Position numbers and translations under genes: made by a program. A model generated the notes under the pieces. That model was not told the DNA's origin and did not search any database. It saw only the letters and a list, made by a program, of their open reading frames with translations. A stretch of DNA of 24,599 bases from JASBZA01 sp964345295 (lineage in GTDB: Bacteria > Bacillota > Clostridia > Saccharofermentanales > Fastidiosipilaceae): contig CAYFQG010000020.1 in NCBI GenBank assembly GCA_964345295.1, positions 1-24,599 of the forward strand. Direction: 5' to 3'. Below are positions 7,095 to 15,875 of this stretch, one piece after another (within the stretch, counting starts at the first letter, position 1; each line of letters starts with the position of its first letter).

Positions 7095-7116
7095 GAGCCG
7101 ATCTAGTCATCGGCTC
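7095..7116 (+). promoter_or_regulatory. Hairpin in the uvrA 5' untranslated region
   Basis: GAGCCGAT (7095-7102) and ATCGGCTC (7109-7116) form a perfect 8-bp stem with a 6-base loop. It has no T-run, so it is not an obvious terminator. It may stabilise the mRNA, or be an operator-like dyad. Confidence 0.4.
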
Positions 7117-7148
7117 GATGTTTCTTATAGAGGAGGATTCGTTTTAAG

Positions 7149-10085
7149 ATGTTAAGTAAGGACTTAGATCCCTCACAAGCCATACGCATAAGAGGAGCCA
7201 GGGAACACAATTTGCAAAATATAAACCTGGATATTCCCCGGAATAAATTGGTTGTCTTAACCGGCCTTTCCGGATCGGGTAAGACCTCTTTGGCCTTTGA
7301 TACGATTTATGCCGAGGGTCAGAGGCGCTATGTGGAGTCTCTTTCGTCCTTTGCCCGTCAGTTTTTGGGCCAGATGCAAAAGCCCGATGTCGATAACATA
7401 GAAGGCCTGTCACCGGCTATTTCGATTGACCAGAAAACCACTAGCAAGAACCCAAGGTCTACCGTGGGCACGGTCACGGAAATTTACGACTATCTGCGTC
7501 TTTTATATGCCAGAGCCGGTACACCGCATTGCCCTTCTTGCGGCAGGCCTATTGAGAAACAGACTATAGACCAAATCATAGACCAGATTCTGGCTTATCC
7601 GGAAGGGACCAGGCTTTTGATTTTGGCCCCCTTAATTCGCGGGAGAAAAGGCCAGTTTAAAAAGCTCTTGGACGACCTGATGAAAAAAGGCTATGTCAGA
7701 GTCCGTATCGACGGTGAGGTCAGAGACTTGGACGATAGTATCGAGCTCGACGGACGAAAGAAACACGACATTGAAGTTGTGGTGGACCGCTTGGTTTTAA
7801 GAGAAGATATAAGGTCCAGGTTAAGTGACTCCTTGGAGACCGCTTTGGACTTATCCGAAAACCGTTTCGTCCGGGTAGCTTTTCAAGAGTTGGTCGGAGA
7901 GGACGAGATGGGCAACCGTCAGTGGTCGGAAAAAGAAGAACTCTTTTCCGAGAACTACGCCTGCCCCGAATGTAATATCAGTATCCCCGAAATCAGCCCC
8001 AGGATGTTTTCGTTTAATAATCCCTTGGGTGCTTGTCCGGAGTGCACGGGCTTGGGGTCTTTCCGGAACATTGACCCCGACCTGGTCATTGACGATAAGA
8101 CCTTGTCTTTGAATGACGGTGCCATCAACGGAGCCAGCTGGAAATTTGCCGACCGCAACAGCTGGGCCAGGTCTTTTATAGAAGCTTTAAGCAGACACTA
8201 TAAATTTTCTTTGGACACAGCCTGGCAGGACTTAGACCCCAAGATTCAGGATCTGATTTTATATGGCAATGACGGCGAGAAGATTTCCGTAGACACCAGT
8301 AATTCGCGCTACAACCGTGGACGGGACTACGAATCCGCCTGGGAGGGCGTGATTCCGTCTATGATGCGACGCTATAATGAGTCGACCAATGACGATATGC
8401 GTGCCTATTACGAGGCCTACATGGAGGAAATTCCTTGTCCCAAGTGTCACGGAGCCAGGCTAAATGACCAGGTTTTGGCAGTGCGCTACGGAGATCTTAA
8501 TATCCACGAGCTGACGCTCCTGCCTATCCGTAAGGCCAAAGCCTACATCCACGATGGCCTTAAAACCTTAACGCCGCAGAAAAAAGAGATTGCCTTAAGA
8601 ATTTCAGAAGAATTAGAGTCGCGCTTGCAGTTTCTTATCGATGTCGGCCTGGACTATATGACTTTGGCCAGGTCTTCGGCGACCTTGTCCGGCGGTGAGG
8701 CCCAGAGAATCCGTCTGGCAACCCAGATCGGATCCGGCCTGGTCGGTGTCTTATACATCCTAGATGAGCCCAGTATCGGCCTTCATCAAAGAGATAATAA
8801 GAGGCTTTTGGCGACTTTAGACCACTTGAGAGACTTGGGCAACTCGGTCTTGGTAGTCGAACACGATGAGGAGACCATGTTCGCAGCCGATTATATCGTC
8901 GACATAGGTCCCGGAGCAGGTGTCCAAGGCGGCAAGGTCGTAGCACAAGGTGACGTCCATGAGATTATGGCGGTCGAGCAGTCTATTACCGGCCAGTACC
9001 TAAGAGGAGAGAAGAAGATTGTTATCCCCGAGACTAGGAGGCCGGGCAACGGCCATTATCTGGAAGTTAAGGGTGCGGCAGAAAATAATCTCAAGAATGT
9101 AAACGTCAAGATACCGCTGGGGGCCTTTACCTGTGTCACCGGCGTATCGGGTTCGGGCAAGTCGTCTCTGGTTAACGGCATTATCCTGCCCAGCCTGGAA
9201 GCCAAGTTAAACAAGGCCAGACGTAAGGCAGGGCCTCATAAGTCCATAACGGGCTTCGAGAACTTGGACAAGGTGATTGCCATAGACCAAAGCCCCATCG
9301 GGCGGACCCCCCGGTCCAATCCGGCTACTTACACGGGTGTTTTTGACCAGATCCGCAGCCTATTCGCTCAGACCCAGTTGGCCAAAGCCAGAGGCTACAA
9401 ACCCGGCCGTTTCAGCTTTAACGTCCGTGGCGGGCGTTGTGAAGCCTGTAAGGGTGACGGTGTTAACCGAATCGAGATGCAATTTTTGGCCGATATGTAT
9501 GTACCCTGTGATGTGTGCGGCGGTAAGCGCTATAACCGGGAAACGCTGGAGGTCTACTACAAGGGCAAAAACATCTCGGACGTCCTCAACATGTCGGTCG
9601 ACGAGGCCTTGGAGTTTTTCTCGGCCATTCCGTCGATTAAGCGGAAAATTCAGACCCTCCACGACGTAGGCTTAGGCTATATTACCTTGGGCCAGCCGTC
9701 GACGCAGTTGTCGGGCGGTGAAGCCCAGCGTGTGAAGCTGGCTACGGAGCTTTCCAGGGTCAGTACGGGCAAGACCTTTTACATCCTGGACGAACCTACC
9801 ACGGGCCTTCACTTCGAAGACGTCCGTCGTCTGGTGGAGATTTTGGAACGGCTGACCGATGCCGGTAACTCGGTTTTGGTTATCGAGCACAATCTGGATG
9901 TGATTAAGACGGCCGACCACATCATCGACCTGGGTCCCGAAGGCGGTGAAGGCGGAGGCGAGTTGATTATACAAGGGACACCGGAGGAAGTGGCAGCGTG
10001 CGAAAGGTCTTACACAGGCCAGTTTTTGGCCAAAATTATTGAAGCAAACCGACAAGGACTCAGGCCTTACGAACAACTAGTGTGA
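7149..10085 (+). CDS. uvrA: Excinuclease ABC subunit A
   Basis: UvrA is the damage-recognition ATPase of nucleotide excision repair and loads UvrB onto lesions. Both ABC modules are complete. The first Walker A is GLSGSGKT at residues 39-46, with a following zinc-binding CPSCGRP. Signature TLSGGEAQRIRLATQIG and Walker B LYILDEPSIGLHQRD follow. The second module has GVSGSGKSSL, the C-terminal zinc finger CEACKGDG plus CDVCGGKRYNRETLEV, signature QLSGGEAQRVKLATEL and FYILDEPTTGLHFED. At 978 residues it is slightly longer than the usual 940-960. The AGGAGG (7131-7136) is 12 bases before the ATG, a long spacing, but the N-terminus matches the family. No uvrB is nearby. It is followed 45 bases later by the clpE-like gene. 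Confidence 0.97.
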   Translation: MLSKDLDPSQAIRIRGAREHNLQNINLDIPRNKLVVLTGLSGSGKTSLAFDTIYAEGQRRYVESLSSFARQFLGQMQKPDVDNIEGLSPAISIDQKTTSKNPRSTVGTVTEIYDYLRLLYARAGTPHCPSCGRPIEKQTIDQIIDQILAYPEGTRLLILAPLIRGRKGQFKKLLDDLMKKGYVRVRIDGEVRDLDDSIELDGRKKHDIEVVVDRLVLREDIRSRLSDSLETALDLSENRFVRVAFQELVGEDEMGNRQWSEKEELFSENYACPECNISIPEISPRMFSFNNPLGACPECTGLGSFRNIDPDLVIDDKTLSLNDGAINGASWKFADRNSWARSFIEALSRHYKFSLDTAWQDLDPKIQDLILYGNDGEKISVDTSNSRYNRGRDYESAWEGVIPSMMRRYNESTNDDMRAYYEAYMEEIPCPKCHGARLNDQVLAVRYGDLNIHELTLLPIRKAKAYIHDGLKTLTPQKKEIALRISEELESRLQFLIDVGLDYMTLARSSATLSGGEAQRIRLATQIGSGLVGVLYILDEPSIGLHQRDNKRLLATLDHLRDLGNSVLVVEHDEETMFAADYIVDIGPGAGVQGGKVVAQGDVHEIMAVEQSITGQYLRGEKKIVIPETRRPGNGHYLEVKGAAENNLKNVNVKIPLGAFTCVTGVSGSGKSSLVNGIILPSLEAKLNKARRKAGPHKSITGFENLDKVIAIDQSPIGRTPRSNPATYTGVFDQIRSLFAQTQLAKARGYKPGRFSFNVRGGRCEACKGDGVNRIEMQFLADMYVPCDVCGGKRYNRETLEVYYKGKNISDVLNMSVDEALEFFSAIPSIKRKIQTLHDVGLGYITLGQPSTQLSGGEAQRVKLATELSRVSTGKTFYILDEPTTGLHFEDVRRLVEILERLTDAGNSVLVIEHNLDVIKTADHIIDLGPEGGEGGGELIIQGTPEEVAACERSYTGQFLAKIIEANRQGLRPYEQLV

Positions 10086-10091
10086 TAAAAT
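10083..10091 (+). promoter_or_regulatory. Possible extended -10 promoter for the clpE-like gene
   Basis: TGATAAAAT overlaps the uvrA stop codon and lies about 40 bases before the clpE-like start. It is a TGn extended -10 with a 5/6 match, lacking a clear -35. I found no CtsR-type direct repeat next to it. Confidence 0.3.
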
Positions 10092-10130
10092 AACCTTTAC
10101 AGGAAATTGGATGATTAAGAGGAGTTACAC

Positions 10131-12617
10131 ATGGACAAAAAATGTGTTATGTGCCATAAGAATGTACCCGTGATTTTCACGACACGTTTTGAGAATGGCA
10201 AGACGATTAACGAAGGCATCTGCCTGAGTTGTGCTTATAAGAATAAAATCGGCGGCTTGGACGAGATGTTCCAGAGAAGCGGCATTAATGACGATAACGT
10301 AGATCAGATTACCGAACAGTTGAACCAGGCTTTGGGACACTTGCAAGAAAATGCACCCGATAATCTCTTGGCGGCTATGTTCGGCGGCGAAATTCCCGAA
10401 GATATCTCCATGATGCTCAATTTGGGCGGCGGAGACGACGAAGAAGATGATGAAGATGATGACGAATACTATGACGACGAGGACTATGACGACGATGAGT
10501 TGGAAGAGTTTGAGACGTCTTTACAGATGCTGTCTAATACACCGCCCAGGGAACGCGGAGTCGATGAGGACGACGATGATGACCAAGAAGAGATGTCTCG
10601 CAAATGGCCTCAGATTTTCCCGCCCCGTGAGAAGACCGAGGACGATAAGGGCCCGAAGCGTAAGCCCAAACGTAAGAAACGCAAGTACTTGGACCAGTTC
10701 GGTCGTAATCTCAATGATATGGCCAAAGAAGGCCGCCTGGACCCTCTGATTGGCAAAGAAAAGGAGCTCAACCGTGTCGTCCAGATTTTAAACCGAAGAA
10801 GCAAGAATAACCCTGTTCTATTAGGAGAACCCGGTGTCGGTAAAACCGCCATTGCCGAGGGTTTGGCCAGCCGTATCGTGGAAGGCAAGGTTCCCGAGAA
10901 ACTCCAGAATATGGAAGTATATCTCCTGGATATGACCGCCATGGTAGCCGGAACCCAGTTCCGCGGCCAGTTCGAATCCAGGATGAAGGGCGTGGTAGAC
11001 GAAGCGACCAAGGAGTCCAACATTATCCTGGTTATAGACGAACTCCATAATATTATGGGAGCCGGCGACGCCGAAGGGGCCATGAATGCTGCCAATATCT
11101 TGAAGCCGGCTTTGGCCAGAGGTGAAATCCGTGTCTTAGGCTCGACGACCTTGGATGAATACAGACGTTTTGTAGAGAAGGATTCGGCTCTGGAAAGACG
11201 CTTCCAAAAGGTCATCATTGACCCGCCCAGTGAGGAAGAAGCCTTAGAAATCCTACAGGGTTTAAGGCCGCAGTTCGAAGCCCACCACTTTGTTAAATAT
11301 CCCAACCATGTTTTGGCCGAGGCTATTCGCTTATCGAACCGCTATATTTCGGACCGCTTCTTGCCGGACAAGGCTATCGACTTGATTGACGAAGCCGGAT
11401 CCAAGGCTAACTTGTTGAACGAAGACCTGGTGACCAAGGCCAACCTGGAGAAGGAAGTGGCTAAGTACCAGAATCAGTTAGACCGCCTAGCCAACGACTT
11501 TGAAGTCGAAGAAGGCAACCACGAGCAAGAGACCGCCTACTATGCCAAGCAGGCCGAAATCAGAAGCCAGAAACTCAAAGTGGAAGAAGAGCTTGAGGAA
11601 GTGAACGCCAGGCTCAAACCGACCGATATTTCGGAAGAAGATATTGCGGAAGTGGTCGCGACCTGGACCGGTATCCCGGTGAAGCAGTTGACCGAGACCG
11701 AACAAAAGAAACTTCTGAATCTGGAAGACAGGCTACACGAGCGTCTCATCGGCCAGGATAAGGCCGTGTCGGCCGTCTCCCGTGCACTCAGGAGAAACCG
11801 GGCAGGCTTAAGAAACAAGAAGCGTCCGGCCAGCTTTATCTTTGTTGGTCCTACCGGTGTCGGTAAGACCGAGTTGGTCAAGGCTTTGGCCGAGGTCATG
11901 TTTAACGATGAGAACGCCATGATTAGACTGGACATGTCCGAATTTATGGAAGCGCATACCGTTTCCAAAATGATCGGATCGCCTCCGGGTTATGTCGGCT
12001 ACGATGACGGCGGTCAGCTGACCGAAAAAGTCAGAAGAAAGCCTTACAGCGTACTCTTATTTGATGAGATTGAGAAGGCCCACGCTGATGTCTTCAATAT
12101 CCTATTGCAGATTCTGGACGAGGGCAGGCTGACCGACAGCCATGGACGTTTGGTGGACTTCTCCAACACCATCATTATCATGACTTCCAACGTCGGTACA
12201 TCTAAGGGAGGCGGTTACGGCTTCGGTGCCGACCGCGAAGAAGCTCAAGAAGACCGTGTCATGATGAAACTCAGAGAGTTCTTCCGTCCCGAATTCCTCA
12301 ACCGTATCGATGAAGTCGTCGTCTTCCACACCCTGACACCTGAGGAAATCAGGCAGATTGTGGACCTGATGCTTAAGGAAGTGAACCAATCCCTACGCTT
12401 AACGGCCGGTGTCGAGATGGAAGTGTCGGATGAGGCCAAAGACTATCTGGCCAAAGAAGGCTACAGCGCCGAATACGGGGCCAGACCTTTGAGACGCTTT
12501 ATTACCCGTTCTATTGAAGATTCTCTGTCCGAGATGAAGCTTCGCGGTGAATTAAATAACATACAAGGTGTAAAGGTAGATTTCGCAGATGACAAGCTGG
12601 TCATCACAACACACTAG
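10131..12617 (+). CDS. clpE: ClpE-like Clp/Hsp100 ATPase with N-terminal zinc finger and long acidic tract
   Basis: This is a class I AAA+ unfoldase that feeds proteins to ClpP. Instead of the ClpC N-domain it starts with a zinc finger (C5-x2-C8, C31-x2-C34), as in ClpE. Residues 102-128 are almost entirely Asp/Glu with some Tyr, followed by a second acidic patch (about 143-154) and a basic stretch (about 174-187). AAA domain 1 has Walker A at 232-239 (GEPGVGKT) and VIDELHN. A coiled-coil/UVR-like middle follows. AAA domain 2 has GPTGVGKT at 573-580 and LLFDEIEKAH. Y696-G697-F698 sits where ClpP-binding partners carry an [LIV]-G-F loop. The 828 residues exceed ClpE's usual ~750, mostly through the charged insert. 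RBS AAGAGGAG. The DUF975 gene follows 11 bases later. A ClpC-like name is the alternative. Confidence 0.88.
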   Translation: MDKKCVMCHKNVPVIFTTRFENGKTINEGICLSCAYKNKIGGLDEMFQRSGINDDNVDQITEQLNQALGHLQENAPDNLLAAMFGGEIPEDISMMLNLGGGDDEEDDEDDDEYYDDEDYDDDELEEFETSLQMLSNTPPRERGVDEDDDDDQEEMSRKWPQIFPPREKTEDDKGPKRKPKRKKRKYLDQFGRNLNDMAKEGRLDPLIGKEKELNRVVQILNRRSKNNPVLLGEPGVGKTAIAEGLASRIVEGKVPEKLQNMEVYLLDMTAMVAGTQFRGQFESRMKGVVDEATKESNIILVIDELHNIMGAGDAEGAMNAANILKPALARGEIRVLGSTTLDEYRRFVEKDSALERRFQKVIIDPPSEEEALEILQGLRPQFEAHHFVKYPNHVLAEAIRLSNRYISDRFLPDKAIDLIDEAGSKANLLNEDLVTKANLEKEVAKYQNQLDRLANDFEVEEGNHEQETAYYAKQAEIRSQKLKVEEELEEVNARLKPTDISEEDIAEVVATWTGIPVKQLTETEQKKLLNLEDRLHERLIGQDKAVSAVSRALRRNRAGLRNKKRPASFIFVGPTGVGKTELVKALAEVMFNDENAMIRLDMSEFMEAHTVSKMIGSPPGYVGYDDGGQLTEKVRRKPYSVLLFDEIEKAHADVFNILLQILDEGRLTDSHGRLVDFSNTIIIMTSNVGTSKGGGYGFGADREEAQEDRVMMKLREFFRPEFLNRIDEVVVFHTLTPEEIRQIVDLMLKEVNQSLRLTAGVEMEVSDEAKDYLAKEGYSAEYGARPLRRFITRSIEDSLSEMKLRGELNNIQGVKVDFADDKLVITTH

Positions 12618-12628
12618 GAGTTCATAGG

Positions 12629-13579
12629 ATGCAAAAGCAATGGACCACTTCCATGATGCGGGCGGATGCCAGGTTCCACCTGAAGGGGGCCTGGGGGCCG
12701 GCCATCGGCGTTACCGTTTTGATGGGACTTATCAATTACTTAGTCAGCGGCATTATAGGTGCCGTCATGAGCGTAGGTCTTATGAGATCGTCAATGGCAC
12801 CTCTGTTAAACAATCGGGCCTTTGGGCAGGATCCCGAATATTATATGGAGCACTATGCCCAGTATTTTGATCCGACGGATTTAGTTCCCATGCTGGCGGT
12901 CTTCCTGCTGATGTTCCTCTTGGTTTTGACCGCATCACTGTTCGTCCAACAGCCTTTGACGGTCAGTGTCTATAACTGGTTTAACCGCAATAGGGAAACA
13001 CCCATTGCACCGAATTTCGGCCTTTTCTTTAACCACTTTACATCGAATTACAAAAATTTGATGAAGGGCGTTTTATGGAAGAACCTCTGGATTTTTCTCT
13101 GGTCTCTGATTCCTATGGTAGGCATGGGGCTTACTATGGGCTCTGCCGTTTTATCGACGGCGGCTGATCAGCAGATGCCCGGAACAGAAGGTCGGATGAG
13201 CTTGTTCTATATTGCTTTGGCCTTGCTGATTGTAGGCTACATTGTTCTTATTGCAGGGTCGGTCATCGTCATCAATCGCGGTCTGGCCTATGCACAAGCC
13301 TACTTTATCCTGGCGGATAATCCGGGGATCGGGTCCAAACGCGCCTTGCAGCTCAGCAAGAAAATGATGAAGGGACAAAAGTGGCATTATATCGGCTTGC
13401 AATTTTCCTTCATCGGCTGGATTTTACTGGCATCTTTTGCTTCCTGTGGCCTGGGCGTCATCTTCCTCCAGCCCTACATCTTGCAAACTCATTCCGAGCT
13501 TTATGCCAAGCTCAGATCCAATGCTGTTATGGACGGCCACACCACCATGGAGGAGCTGGGCTTTATCCCTATGGTTTAA
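12629..13579 (+). CDS. DUF975-family integral membrane protein
   Basis: This 316-residue protein of unknown function has about six hydrophobic segments (near residues 25-50, 85-110, 145-170, 190-215 and 250-280). The N-terminus (RADARFHLKGAWGPAIGV) and the C-terminal block (YFILADNPGIGSKRALQLSKKMMKGQKW, in which only the tail varies) match what I remember of DUF975, followed by FSFIGWILLASFASCGLG. Such proteins have an amphipathic start, then a membrane bundle. The RBS TAGGAG overlaps the stop of the clpE-like gene, so the two are probably co-transcribed; a role in membrane stress is only a guess. A strong terminator follows. Confidence 0.75.
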   Translation: MQKQWTTSMMRADARFHLKGAWGPAIGVTVLMGLINYLVSGIIGAVMSVGLMRSSMAPLLNNRAFGQDPEYYMEHYAQYFDPTDLVPMLAVFLLMFLLVLTASLFVQQPLTVSVYNWFNRNRETPIAPNFGLFFNHFTSNYKNLMKGVLWKNLWIFLWSLIPMVGMGLTMGSAVLSTAADQQMPGTEGRMSLFYIALALLIVGYIVLIAGSVIVINRGLAYAQAYFILADNPGIGSKRALQLSKKMMKGQKWHYIGLQFSFIGWILLASFASCGLGVIFLQPYILQTHSELYAKLRSNAVMDGHTTMEELGFIPMV

Positions 13580-13606
13580 GGCGGGTTCTTTAGAGAAGTG
13601 TTTTAG

Positions 13607-13647
13607 TCCTCCGACCTTTCCGGCAAACGGAAAGCGGAGGATTTTTT
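13607..13647 (+). terminator. Terminator of the uvrA-clpE-DUF975 block
   Basis: TCCTCCG (13607-13613) pairs with CGGAGGA (13635-13641). The inner stem CTTTCC (13616-13621) pairs with GGAAAG (13629-13634), with a 2-base bulge and a 7-base loop. Six Ts follow. Confidence 0.93.
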
Positions 13648-13678
13648 GTTTCATACCTATATGAAGGAGGCCAAAACC

Positions 13679-15037
13679 ATGTCAGAGAAATTAGAGCTAG
13701 GCCTTATCAAGGCCTATGTCCTACCCCATCCACCCATTATTATTCCGGAAGTAGGCAGAGGAGAAGAAAAGAAAATTCAAAAGACCCTTGATGCTATGAC
13801 CGCCGTAGCAAAGGAAATTGCAGACCTTAAACCCGATACGCTTATCCTATCCAGCCCTCATGCCCCGGCCTATCGGGACGGATTCTTTTTTGCTGCCGGT
13901 CCGGAAGTGAAGGGTAGTCTGGCGTCTTTCGGTCTACCGCAAGTAAAAGACGAGGTAAAGATTGACCAAGATCTCTTAGACCGGGTCTTGAAGACGATGG
14001 ACCGGGAAGACATGCCCTACATCGAATCGCGTGAGGGACAGTATCAGCTGGATCATGCCGTTATGGTTCCCTTATATTTCATTCATCGCTTCTACCGTGA
14101 TTTCAAAGTCTTAATCTTAGGCTTGTCCGGGCTAAGCAATCGCCGACATTACGAACTGGGCCGAATACTCAGCCGGGAAGCAAAAGAAGCCGGACGACGG
14201 ATGGTCTATATTGCTTCGGGTGACCTGTCCCATGTCTTGAAAGAAGACGGTCCTTACGGCTACAGGCCCGAAGGCCCTGCCTTTGACCGAAAGATTATGC
14301 ATATCTTGGAAGAGGCCGATTTTGACTCGCTTCTGGCTATTACACCCCGGGAGATGGACCAAGCAGCCCAATGCGGTGCCAGGTCTTTTCAAATTATGGC
14401 CGGTGCTTTAGACGGGGAGAAACCGAAGGTCAAGCGCTATTCTTATGAAGGCCCCTTCGGGGTCGGCTACGGTGTTTTGTCCTTCACACCCCCAATCACG
14501 GCGTACGGTAGTAGGGCCTTGGAGGAGGAAGACCCTTACATAGCTTTGGCCCGACAGACCATAGAAAATTATGTCCGAAAAGCGGATATAGGGCCCTTAC
14601 CTAAGGAATTGCCTGAAGAAATGCTTTCCAACAAAGCCGGTGTTTTCGTCTCTATCCACGAAGACGGCGAACTCAGAGGCTGTATCGGAACCATTCGGCC
14701 TTATGCCGATTCTATTGCCGAAGAAATTAGGGCCAATGCCATTTCGGCGGCCAGCCGTGACCCGCGCTTCTACCCGGTAAGGGAAGAGGAGCTGGATAGG
14801 CTGGAAATTAGCGTAGACATCTTAGGACCTGCCGAAGCCATTAACGACATAGATCAATTAGATCCGCAGGTATATGGTGTTATCGTCAAGAAGGGCGATC
14901 GTTTAGGCTTACTTTTACCCAGGTTAGAAGGGGTAGAGGACAGCAGGACCCAGGTCCGCATTGCCTTAAGGAAGGCCGGTATAGACGAGTCGGAAGACTA
15001 CGCTATGGAGCGCTTTGAGGTGGTTCGTCATGAATAG
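13679..15037 (+). CDS. AmmeMemoRadiSam protein: fused MEMO (LigB-like) and AMMECR1 domains
   Basis: Residues about 5-270 form the MEMO/LigB-like domain, with histidines in SSPHAPAY, LDHAVMVP and SGDLSHVL that correspond to the metal-binding positions of the family. Residues about 285-450 are the AMMECR1 domain, with AGVFVSIHEDGELRGCIGT, including the hallmark LRGCIGT, and AASRDPRFYPV. The two domains are often separate genes; here they are one polypeptide. The biochemical role of this trio with its radical SAM partner remains unsettled; a redox or covalent modification role has been proposed. I chose ATG 13679 because AAGGAGG (13664-13670) is 8 bases upstream; the longer frame begins inside the preceding terminator. 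The radical SAM gene starts within its last codons. Confidence 0.92.
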   Translation: MSEKLELGLIKAYVLPHPPIIIPEVGRGEEKKIQKTLDAMTAVAKEIADLKPDTLILSSPHAPAYRDGFFFAAGPEVKGSLASFGLPQVKDEVKIDQDLLDRVLKTMDREDMPYIESREGQYQLDHAVMVPLYFIHRFYRDFKVLILGLSGLSNRRHYELGRILSREAKEAGRRMVYIASGDLSHVLKEDGPYGYRPEGPAFDRKIMHILEEADFDSLLAITPREMDQAAQCGARSFQIMAGALDGEKPKVKRYSYEGPFGVGYGVLSFTPPITAYGSRALEEEDPYIALARQTIENYVRKADIGPLPKELPEEMLSNKAGVFVSIHEDGELRGCIGTIRPYADSIAEEIRANAISAASRDPRFYPVREEELDRLEISVDILGPAEAINDIDQLDPQVYGVIVKKGDRLGLLLPRLEGVEDSRTQVRIALRKAGIDESEDYAMERFEVVRHE

Positions 15038-15872
15038 TTCTCCTAAGCTCACGGCAAGCTGCGATCTTTGTCCGCATTTTTGTAAGTTAGATGAAGGGCA
15101 GACCGGTTTTTGTAAAGCCAGGAAAAATCAGGCAGGGCAGATTGTCTCTCTAAGTTACGGCAAGTGGCTGTCTATTAGTTTGGATCCTATAGAGAAAAAG
15201 CCCCTTCGCTGTTTCTATCCCGGCAGGCAAATTCTGTCTGTAGGCACTTTCGGTTGCAACATGGCTTGCCCCTTTTGTCAAAACTACACGCTCTCTCGGG
15301 CCGGGGGCGGTGACTATCCGACTTATGACCTCTCTCCCCAAGAGTTGGTTGACTTGGCCCTAAGAGAAAAGTCACGCGGCAATATCGGCCTGGCCTTTAC
15401 CTATAATGAGCCTCTGATTAATTACGAATGTGTTTTGGAAACGGCCGCTTTGGCCCGAGAAAACGATTTGGAAACCGTCATGGTCAGCGCAGGCCAAATA
15501 AATAAAAGCTATCTGGAGAAGCTCTTGCCTTATATTTCAGCATGGAATATCGATCTTAAATGTTTTACGGAAGAAGGCTATAAGAAACTGGGGGGAGACT
15601 TACACACAACACTTCAGACTATTCGTCTGGCTTCGAATGTATCTCATGTGGAAATTACCACATTGGTGGTGCCGGGCTTATCCGACGACCTCACTGCATT
15701 CCGAAAAGAAGTGGACTTTTTGGCCTCTATTAATCCGGACATAGCCTTGCACCTCAGCCGTTATTTTCCGGCCTACCGCTATAAAGAAGCCCCTACCCGG
15801 GTCTCATTACTTAAAGATATGCAAAAAATCGCCCAAGAAAAACTAGGTCATGTCTTCTTGGGCAATGTTTAA
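15030..15872 (+). CDS. amrS: AmmeMemoRadiSam system radical SAM enzyme
   Basis: This radical SAM protein is related to pyruvate formate-lyase activating enzymes. The N-terminus has CDLCPHFCKLDEGQTGFC, typical of the family. The cluster motif C76-x3-C80-x2-C83 (FGCNMACPFCQN) binds the SAM-coordinating [4Fe-4S] cluster. DPIEKKPLRCFYPG and LAFTYNEPLINYE are further hallmarks. The ATG at 15030 overlaps the fused MEMO-AMMECR1 gene by 8 bases, with GAGGTGG 6 bases upstream, which implies translational coupling. An upstream TTG at 15015 is unlikely. The substrate is unknown; the presumed partner is the preceding fusion protein. Confidence 0.92.
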   Translation: MNSSPKLTASCDLCPHFCKLDEGQTGFCKARKNQAGQIVSLSYGKWLSISLDPIEKKPLRCFYPGRQILSVGTFGCNMACPFCQNYTLSRAGGGDYPTYDLSPQELVDLALREKSRGNIGLAFTYNEPLINYECVLETAALARENDLETVMVSAGQINKSYLEKLLPYISAWNIDLKCFTEEGYKKLGGDLHTTLQTIRLASNVSHVEITTLVVPGLSDDLTAFRKEVDFLASINPDIALHLSRYFPAYRYKEAPTRVSLLKDMQKIAQEKLGHVFLGNV

Positions 15873-15875
15873 GAT

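Noticed and set aside
9360..10076. Minus-strand frames opposite the end of uvrA
   Set aside because: They overlap conserved UvrA motifs on the other strand; codon-mirror artefacts.
10434..10590. GAC/GAT/GAA-rich stretch as a tandem repeat or CRISPR-like array
   Set aside because: It is an acidic coding tract with irregular codons; no repeat-spacer structure is present.
10610..11305. Long minus-strand frame inside the clpE-like gene (231 codons), and another at 11540-11968
   Set aside because: Both lie opposite conserved AAA+ sequence, are Ser/Leu/Arg-rich, and have no RBS or recognisable domain.
13646..13678. Longer MEMO-AMMECR1 start at TTG 13646
   Set aside because: It begins in the T-run of the previous terminator, and the AAGGAGG at 13664-13670 points to ATG 13679.
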